Shown here: positions 1 to 4,903 of the stretch, piece by piece
Position numbering within the stretch: the first letter of the stretch is position 1
How the letters are laid out: each line of letters begins with the position of its first letter
The notes under the pieces: generated by a model
Seen by the model: the letters and a program-made list of their open reading frames with translations, nothing else
Databases searched by the model: none
What the model was told of the DNA's origin: nothing
Made by a program: the position numbers and the translations under genes
Assembly (NCBI GenBank): GCA_012960055.1
Contig: DUCA01000177.1
Span: 1 to 14,035, forward strand
Reading direction: 5' to 3'
Length of the DNA stretch: 14,035 bases
Origin: Cycloclasticus sp.
GTDB lineage: Bacteria; Pseudomonadota; Gammaproteobacteria; Methylococcales; Cycloclasticaceae

Positions 1-273
1 TCATTGGTGGCAGAAATTGGTGATGTCGTTGAATCACACCTGAAATTAATCGGCATGATTAAAACTGAAGAAATCAGTGAACACCAACAAAAAATAATGG
101 ACGAGAAACGCGCCCAGTTTGAAGCGGATAAAAAACCGAAAGAAGCCGCAACCGAAGGCTCAAGTGCTTTCCCTGAGGGCTCGCAGTTGTGCGCCAAGTG
201 TAATACCAAAGCCGTGATTAAGATGGATGGGTGTATGACGTGTTTGAATTGTGGGGACAGTAAGTGCGGCTAG
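1..273 (+). CDS. nrdJ: Vitamin B12-dependent (class II) ribonucleotide reductase, C-terminal end (partial)
   Basis: This is the last 90 codons of a gene that enters from the left edge in frame 1 and stops at TAG 271-273. Class II ribonucleotide reductases reduce ribonucleotides to deoxyribonucleotides with adenosylcobalamin as radical source. The visible end has a Cys-rich tail: a CAKC pair, then KMDGCMTCLNCGDSKCG as the final residues. In this family the flexible C-terminal cysteines re-reduce the active-site disulfide. The lysine/glutamate-rich linker before the tail (about residues 20-55 of the fragment) is also typical. The catalytic barrel lies outside the window, so assignment rests on the tail alone. 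The tail is distinctive, but the name nrdJ should be confirmed with upstream sequence. A transposon-like element begins 31 bases after the stop. Confidence 0.85.
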   Translation, partial: SLVAEIGDVVESHLKLIGMIKTEEISEHQQKIMDEKRAQFEADKKPKEAATEGSSAFPEGSQLCAKCNTKAVIKMDGCMTCLNCGDSKCG

Positions 274-299
274 TTTTCTCACATCGGTCGTTATCAATG

Positions 300-304
300 C
301 CCGT
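300..304. repeat. Putative target-site duplication, left copy (CCCGT)
   Basis: CCCGT lies immediately before the TGT that opens the left terminal inverted repeat. The same five bases occur at 1944-1948, just past the right terminal repeat. Five-base duplications are the rule for Tn7, Mu and Tn5053-like transposases. At the right end one extra A separates ACA from the repeat, so a 4-base CCCG duplication with TTGT...ACAA termini is an equally good reading. Confidence 0.6.
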
Positions 305-396
305 TGTGGTTGAAAGCATAAGATGCGACTTTTGAATGATAAAGCGCGACTTTTGGTGGCATAAGGTACGACCAATTTGCAGCATAAGATGCGACT
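305..396 (+). repeat. Left end array: terminal repeat plus four ~22-bp-spaced transposase-site-like repeats
   Basis: Copies of the 15-base core are at 316-330 (GCATAAGATGCGACT), 337-351 (TGATAAAGCGCGACT), 359-373 (GCATAAGGTACGACC) and 382-396 (GCATAAGATGCGACT, identical to the first). Start-to-start distances are 21, 22 and 23 bases, so the copies lie on the same helix face, separated by AT-rich spacers. This packing within 92 bases resembles the right end of Tn7, the end that faces the attachment gene. All four point the same way. Confidence 0.75.
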
Positions 397-505
397 AAAG
401 AGTCCTGTTTTATAAGGGCTGGAAAGGGCGAGTGCTGAATTAATGGTTTGTGGTGGTGGCTTTTGCGTTTCTTGGTTTGCCACCCCACCCAAAAATACAG
501 AAATA

Positions 506-525
506 GGCTTTTTAGCCCCTTTTTT
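506..525 (+). terminator. Weak candidate intrinsic terminator
   Basis: GGCT at 506-509 pairs with AGCC at 514-517 across a four-T loop and is followed by CC and six T. The stem is only four base pairs. On the opposite strand the same hairpin lies just past the end of the metallopeptidase remnant, so it could have served that gene. Confidence 0.3.
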
Positions 526-534
526 ATCCAGCTA

Positions 535-720
535 TTATTCATTTAAATAGAGCTCAGCTTGGGTGTCTAAAGTTGACTTAATTTGTTTCCACTTTGGCAT
601 TACCTCGGTCAGTAAGCGCCAGAACTTTTCGCTGTGGTTGTGCTCAGCTATATGGCGACGTTAATGCAGTATCACGTAATCGACGGCTTCTTTAGCACCA
701 GACTGCCTGTTATTGAGCAA
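535..720 (-). pseudogene. YgjP/DUF45-type metallopeptidase C-terminal remnant, inactivated at HExxH
   Basis: Read on the minus strand from 720, one frame gives AKEAVDYVILH, a stop codon, then R-R-H-IAEHNHSEKFWRLL and on to QAELYLNE before a natural TAA at 535-537. This matches the zinc-metallopeptidase family of YgjP (DUF45, SprT-like), where the motif is VxxHELxHxxxxNHSxxFW. The catalytic HExxH has become H-stop-R-R-H at 652-666: the glutamate codon is now TAA (661-663). The frame stays constant on both sides, so this looks like base substitution. The N-terminal half of the family is not recognisable upstream (to about 780). It probably entered as cargo of the surrounding element, or was interrupted by its formation. 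The gene is not functional as read. Confidence 0.7.
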
Positions 721-896
721 CGTCATGTGCTTTACACCTATGTAGAGTTTATGTGGTTTTATTTTAAAATTGTATGCTAGTTATTGGCTAGACATTAAAT
801 TTTAAGAACTGATCGAAAGCGCGATAGAAAGTGATATCAATTGATGTTGAAGATTAAAGGGGATAAGGATTCTCTCTTTTTTATTTAAATTAAAAC

Positions 897-923
897 ATGG
901 AGGTAAATAAAAATAATAAATAG
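897..923 (+). other. Eight-codon mini-ORF in frame with, and upstream of, the Ref-like gene
   Basis: ATG at 897 opens MEVNKNNK and stops at TAG 921-923. The frame is the same as the gene starting at GTG 936, so only the amber codon separates them. A strong GGAGG (899-903) overlaps the ATG, 32 bases before the GTG, which itself has no good ribosome-binding site. It could be a leader peptide, a mutated original start, or chance. Confidence 0.3.
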
Positions 924-935
924 GTTGTAGCAAAG

Positions 936-1754
936 GTGTCACAAGATAAGTCAGATTTCGAGAAAAAAATTGCCAAAGTAAATGCGGCACGTCAACGTCA
1001 ATTCGATAAACAAAAAGAAAAACGTGCCTCGGCTGAGTTTCAAAAAGCGCAGCAAGAAAAACAACAAGCTTTTCAAACAAAATCCCAACAACGCGCATTT
1101 GAAAAAATGAAAGAACGGTTGGCCGATCCGACATACCTAGAAGAAAAACAGCAGAAACAACGTGATGCTCAAATTAAATCATTTGAAAAGCAACGTGGAC
1201 GTCAACAAATAAAAGAAGCATCACTTGAATATAAAATAAAAAAAACAAACCAAGTAAAAACGTTGCAAGATAAGGCGAGAAAAAAGGCTATTGATCAGAA
1301 AAGCGTTATATCAATTAATTTAAAAAAATCAAAAGCAGTTAAGTCTAAAGGGATGAAAGGTAGAGCTCCCACCACACTTGAGAAAAAGTTAGGTAATAAA
1401 ATAGGGGATATAGGGTGTATTTGCTGTTTGAATAAAAAATGGTACACATCAGACATGGCTGAACAGGAAAGCATCAAGTTTGTTTCATTACACCATGTTG
1501 ACGGCAGAACAAAGCCATGGGCCCACGCTAAAGTACTGCCTTTATGCGCTTATCACCATGATACGCCTGCGCCGAGTCATGCCCCTGAAGGATTAACACC
1601 GATTCATCGGGGTAATAAAAGAGAGTGGATTAAGCTTAATGGAACGGAAGGGGAGCTGTTAAAACAGGTTTATGAAATGATTGATGAGGATAGGCCTTGG
1701 CTAGGTGATGAAATAGTTTGTGAGCCAAAAACCAAAGGAATCAGGCTCGGTTGA
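936..1754 (+). CDS. Ref-like RecA-dependent HNH nuclease (phage P1 Ref family)
   Basis: The 272-residue protein has two parts. Residues 1-140 are a lysine/glutamine-rich, probably helical or disordered region with almost no hydrophobic core. Residues 143-250 carry a zinc/HNH-type nuclease pattern: GRAPTTLEKKLG, a CICC cluster (C161, C163, C164), SLHHVDGRTKPWAHAK with H186-H187, LPLCAYHH with C204, H207 and H208, and IHRGNKREW with H224. This order fits phage P1 Ref, which cuts DNA at RecA-bound displacement loops and also has a disordered basic N-terminus. The GTG start at 936 is forced by an in-frame TAG at 921 and has a weak ribosome-binding site. It is the only intact gene inside the putative transposon and is visibly richer in A/AAA codons than the nitrate genes, consistent with acquisition. 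Family membership is judged from motif layout. Confidence 0.75.
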   Translation: MSQDKSDFEKKIAKVNAARQRQFDKQKEKRASAEFQKAQQEKQQAFQTKSQQRAFEKMKERLADPTYLEEKQQKQRDAQIKSFEKQRGRQQIKEASLEYKIKKTNQVKTLQDKARKKAIDQKSVISINLKKSKAVKSKGMKGRAPTTLEKKLGNKIGDIGCICCLNKKWYTSDMAEQESIKFVSLHHVDGRTKPWAHAKVLPLCAYHHDTPAPSHAPEGLTPIHRGNKREWIKLNGTEGELLKQVYEMIDEDRPWLGDEIVCEPKTKGIRLG

Positions 1755-1839
1755 TCTCATTAGATTAAGGGGTATTATGTGCAAGGGTGTTCATGTCATT
1801 AGTATAGTCATCAGCTAATAGACAATATAGTAGTAATAA

Positions 1840-1943
1840 AGTCGTACCTTATGCTTATATTTAGTCACAACTAAAGGGCCCATAAATTCATGGACCCAGC
1901 CAATATAAGACTCGCTAGTCGCGCCTTATGCAAATAACTACAA
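1840..1943 (-). repeat. Right end array: terminal repeat plus inverted internal copies
   Basis: Reverse-complement copies of the left-end core lie at 1917-1931 (GCATAAGGCGCGACT), 1863-1877 (degenerate, CCTTTAGTTGTGACT) and 1840-1854 (GCATAAGGTACGACT). ACA at 1940-1942 closes the element with the same eight-base distance to the core as at the left end. The sites are spread over about 100 bases with one wide gap of 54, unlike the tight left array. This asymmetry is what Tn7 ends show. Confidence 0.7.
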
Positions 1944-1948
1944 CCCGT
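1944..1948. repeat. Putative target-site duplication, right copy (CCCGT)
   Basis: This is an exact copy of 300-304, located one base beyond the ACA terminus. Five matching bases alone could be chance; their position at both element boundaries is what supports the call. Confidence 0.6.
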
Positions 1949-2368
1949 GTGCCTTTTGACGGGCAGCTTCCCCATTATTGTCTTCGTTTAGCGATACGAC
2001 GAGTTTGCCACGCAGTCATTTTACGTTAGGTTCTGCTGATGCAAAGTTACATAAAGTCAGACAAGTAGGGTGCGAAGATTATAAAAAATTAAAATCAAAC
2101 TTAACAACAGTTGGAAAATGAAAGTGGTTCGAGTGGCGTTTCACCATTAAGCTGTACTGTAGTTGGTTACATATTTGTTTGTTGATGAAAACTGTTTAAC
2201 CTCATGCTTTGGGCGTAATTTCTATAACTTTTCGTAGAGAGTATTTGATGTTCGTTTTCGCATTCAGATGGACAACAATTGGGCGCCAGCTAAAAGAGAA
2301 CATTTAACCCATTCATTTAGGCTAAAACCGTAAAATAGGTTTTTTGTTGCTGCCAATTCAACCATTTC
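1949..2368. other. Non-coding stretch between the element and mobA
   Basis: I see no convincing gene here. The AT-rich stretch should contain the mobA promoter, but I find no strong -35/-10 pair. A weak hairpin with a T-run lies at about 2325-2344 (AAAACC, then GGTTTTTT). A short frame at 2259-2330 reads RIQMDNNWAPAKRE, which faintly recalls the DNN motif of IS66 transposases, too short to call. Confidence 0.5.
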
Positions 2369-2995
2369 ATGCGTAATCAAATACTCAAAGAGCCTATAAC
2401 AGCCGTGATTTTATCGGGCGGTCAGGCAAGGCGGATGGGTGGTGAAGACAAGGGTTTGGTAACGTTTTCCGCTAAGCCGATGATTTCGCATGTTATTACG
2501 GTATTGGAATCCCTACATGAGCCTGTGGACACGGTGTTGATTAATACCAATCGGCCTAAAGGTTATGCTCAATTTGACCTTCAAATTATCGAAGACAAGC
2601 TGAAGGACGATGAAGGGCCTTTGGTAGGGATAGAAGCAGGGCTTGCTAGTATTGAAAACGGTTATTTGTTGGTCGTGCCGTGCGACACACCGCTGTTGAC
2701 CGTTGAACCTATTCTACGACTAATTAAAGCGGTTAGAGAACAAGGAGCAGGCTGTGCGGTTGTGCACGATGGTGAGCGCATGCAAACCACACTCGCGCTG
2801 TTCCATGTTAGCCAAAAACCGGCGTTGGACGCGTATTTAAGCCGTGGTGGCCGACGTTTAACGACTTGGTATAAAGAGCAGAGCGCCATTGAGGTAGATT
2901 GTTCGGATTTAAAAGACGATTTCACCAATATCAATACGCTGGGCGACCTTCAACGAGCAGAGTCGTTAAAGGCTGCTAGAGATCAACTTATTTAA
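2369..2995 (+). CDS. mobA: Molybdenum cofactor guanylyltransferase
   Basis: MobA transfers GMP from GTP to molybdopterin, giving the guanine-dinucleotide cofactor used by DMSO-reductase-family enzymes in the cytoplasm. The 208-residue protein (E. coli MobA about 194) has the nucleotide-binding start ILSGGQARRMGGEDKGL (residues 14-30), GPLVGI (83-88) and the metal-binding PCDTP (104-108, D106). ATG 2369 gives a short N-terminal extension before the first beta strand; no clear Shine-Dalgarno sequence precedes it. The stop codon overlaps by 8 bases the 3' end of the convergent ferredoxin/anchor gene. The context is apt: NasA in the facing operon belongs to the enzyme family that needs this cofactor. 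MobA-like nucleotidyltransferases of other pathways (MocA) lack this exact motif set. Confidence 0.93.
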   Translation: MRNQILKEPITAVILSGGQARRMGGEDKGLVTFSAKPMISHVITVLESLHEPVDTVLINTNRPKGYAQFDLQIIEDKLKDDEGPLVGIEAGLASIENGYLLVVPCDTPLLTVEPILRLIKAVREQGAGCAVVHDGERMQTTLALFHVSQKPALDAYLSRGGRRLTTWYKEQSAIEVDCSDLKDDFTNINTLGDLQRAESLKAARDQLI

Positions 2996-4886
2996 AGAAA
3001 ATAATATCTTTAGTTTGGCGAACCATGTCTGTTAACGGCGTGGTTTTGATAGTGTCTAATAATTCATCCCACTTGAACGGGTGGTGTGCTTCGTGAGCGA
3101 CCCCCACTTGTTCCATTTCCGCTAGGCCAGTTTCCAACGCGTGTTCTGAGAACTGTTTGTTTTTCCAGAAGAATGCGCCGGGCATGGTGGTTGGAATAAC
3201 CGTCACAAAGAACAAAGAACGGCTGATAACGGCGGCGCATAAAACCAGTAAGAACAATGCTATCCATAGGTAGCTAGCGACTAGGAGTTTGGGTGAGCCT
3301 AGACTAATTGTGACGGATAACAGCAATGCCGCGCTCAACAAGATGTTTCTTGTGATCCATGATTTACCAAATCGTGTCGTTTGAATATACCAAGAAGCAA
3401 CGCCTTCGCTGCTTGTTTTACGCATATCACGGGTATGGAAAATATGACCAATAATTTCAATTGCTAAGCCGACTAATGTTATCAGCGCTAAGGTTGGTAG
3501 TAGTTCAGTTGATGTCGTAAATGGCACGGTCAATAGTCCCAATAATGCACCGCCGAGGCTGAGCAAGCTGCCGCCAAAAGACGTAGCGGTTTGCCAATGG
3601 TCCCAAAACGGACGGGCCTTAATTTGATAAAGCTTAACCATATAATAGACACCTAATAAACCACTGATGGCTCCTAGTACGGCGCAAATACTGGCAAATG
3701 TTTGTGTAATGGGGTGACTGAAGAATGATAAGAAAACATAGCCCATGAAGCAGGTGTAAAAAGCACTGACACCGGCTATTTCACGACTCAGTGGAGAGTG
3801 CTTTAAGTTGTTGAACCCACGATAGAAACGGTGTGGTTTACCTAAGTGCATGTTGAGTTTAAATAGGCCGTAAGTTAGCAAAACAAACATGATTGATAAC
3901 GCGGGAACAAATAAAGAACCGCTTGTAATAGCCGCGATGGCTTCAAGTCCAGGCATGAAGCTGAATACAAATAACAAAAACGCGCCCAATACAGCTTGTG
4001 TGCTTAACGTGAAAATAACGTGAGCACTTTCATGTGACGTTAACAATTTTTTCCAGTTCCAATGGCGTTTTCGGCCTTCCTTTTCATCAAGTTGGGGTAC
4101 GAATTTTCCGGCTTCGTCATCACGGTGGTACTTTAATGGCATGCCATCAGTACGGGTCATTTCACGGTGAGTGGGAACGGTTTGCTGGAAGCGAATATTC
4201 GGTTGAGTAATATCAGTGGTCGGAAAGCCAGGAATTTCAGCTTTTGCTTCGGTACGGTTTTTGGGGATATTTTCTATCACGCCAAATTCAAGCGCATTGC
4301 CTAAGCAGGCGCTAACACAAGAGGGTTTTAAGCCAACCTCTAGTCTGTCGACACACATATTGCACTTGCTAACTTCGCCTTTAATCGGATCCAGTTGTGG
4401 TGCATTGTAAGGGCACACCCAAGTGCAATAGCCGCAACCAAAGCAAATATCAGGGTCTTGTAACACAGCGCCATATTCAGCGTACTTGGTGTAAGCGCGT
4501 GTAGGACAGCCCTTTAAACAAACAGGGTCATCACAGTGGTTACACGCCATAGAAATATTTAGGCGTTGGTAGTCTGGGTAGGTGCCGCCTTCCACATAGC
4601 CAACGGAACGGAATGAGATATGAGCAGGGTTATCATTTTTCTCACTGCAAGCTGCTTCGCAGGCGTGGCAGCCAATGCAGTTGTCTGCGTTGAAGTAAAA
4701 ACCGTGTTGCTTATAACGGTTAGGGTTTTCACCAATGCCGTCATCATCGTTAATATTTAGGCTAACATCCCTTAATACGTTGCCTTCTTCGGTTAATTCT
4801 ATGTTTTCCCCGTAACGATTTTTCTTCTGGCTTTCTTTGTCCCATAAAAAAGCATATTTTGGTTCATCACTGCGTACTTCAAACAT
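2988..4886 (-). CDS. Fused four-cluster ferredoxin (DmsB-like) and quinol-oxidising membrane anchor (DmsC-like)
   Basis: The 632-residue protein joins two subunits that are separate in DMSO reductase. Residues 60-200 hold sixteen cysteines in DmsB order: C70, C73, C76, C80; C115, C118, C123, C127; C148, C151, C154, C158; C175, C178, C190, C194, enough for four [4Fe-4S] clusters. Residues 200-285 are a hydrophilic linker. Residues 289-562 form about eight hydrophobic helices with the DmsC-like segment HLGKPHRFYRGFNNLKHSPL at 347-366. No signal peptide or twin-arginine motif is visible, so the ferredoxin part should lie in the cytoplasm. AAGGA eight bases before the ATG supports the start. It is the last gene of the nirB operon, 17 bases after nasA. 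Inferred role: passing electrons from membrane quinol to NasA. The domain calls are firm; the partner is inferred from position. Confidence 0.88.
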   Translation of the reverse strand: MFEVRSDEPKYAFLWDKESQKKNRYGENIELTEEGNVLRDVSLNINDDDGIGENPNRYKQHGFYFNADNCIGCHACEAACSEKNDNPAHISFRSVGYVEGGTYPDYQRLNISMACNHCDDPVCLKGCPTRAYTKYAEYGAVLQDPDICFGCGYCTWVCPYNAPQLDPIKGEVSKCNMCVDRLEVGLKPSCVSACLGNALEFGVIENIPKNRTEAKAEIPGFPTTDITQPNIRFQQTVPTHREMTRTDGMPLKYHRDDEAGKFVPQLDEKEGRKRHWNWKKLLTSHESAHVIFTLSTQAVLGAFLLFVFSFMPGLEAIAAITSGSLFVPALSIMFVLLTYGLFKLNMHLGKPHRFYRGFNNLKHSPLSREIAGVSAFYTCFMGYVFLSFFSHPITQTFASICAVLGAISGLLGVYYMVKLYQIKARPFWDHWQTATSFGGSLLSLGGALLGLLTVPFTTSTELLPTLALITLVGLAIEIIGHIFHTRDMRKTSSEGVASWYIQTTRFGKSWITRNILLSAALLLSVTISLGSPKLLVASYLWIALFLLVLCAAVISRSLFFVTVIPTTMPGAFFWKNKQFSEHALETGLAEMEQVGVAHEAHHPFKWDELLDTIKTTPLTDMVRQTKDIIFFK

Positions 4887-4903
4887 TTATTTAATCCTTA
4901 AAA

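Larger units (their letters stand above)
305..1943. mobile_element. Putative non-autonomous Tn7/Mu-superfamily element carrying a Ref-like nuclease gene
   Basis: The unit is about 1.64 kb. Left end (305-330) and reverse complement of right end (1917-1942) share TGT-N8-GCATAAG-N2-GCGACT, 19 of 26 positions identical by my count. The same core is repeated inside each end: four copies at starts 316, 337, 359 and 382 on the left, and inverted copies at 1840-1854, 1863-1877 (degenerate) and 1917-1931 on the right. CCCGT flanks both sides. TGT termini, 5-base duplication, and tandem ~22-base sites densely packed at one end and spread at the other are the hallmarks of TnsB/MuA-type transposon ends. 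No transposase is inside, so it is either mobilised in trans or a deletion remnant. Contents are a degraded metallopeptidase gene and a Ref-like gene. Family assignment is inference; the repeats are directly visible. Confidence 0.65.

Noticed and set aside
316..396. Regularly spaced repeats considered as a CRISPR array.
   Set aside because: Repeats are 15 bases with only 6-8 base spacers and diverge from each other; inverted copies occur at the far end. This fits transposase-binding sites, not CRISPR.
160..542. Minus-strand open frames across the nrdJ end and the left repeat array.
   Set aside because: They translate repeat sequence and the reductase tail antisense; no recognisable protein features.
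841..867. TTGATG and GATAAG as a sigma-70 promoter for the Ref-like gene.
   Set aside because: Spacing is 15 bases and the -10 box is poor; AT-rich sequence gives many such matches.
2238..2333. Short frame reading RIQMDNNWAPAKRE, reminiscent of the DNN motif of IS66 transposases.
   Set aside because: About 30 codons bounded by stops, with no flanking IS66 motifs and no inverted repeats; the resemblance rests on five or six residues.
2325..2344. AAAACC...GGTTTTTT hairpin before mobA as an intrinsic terminator.
   Set aside because: The stem has only two G-C pairs and no gene ends nearby; noted in the gap entry but not called.
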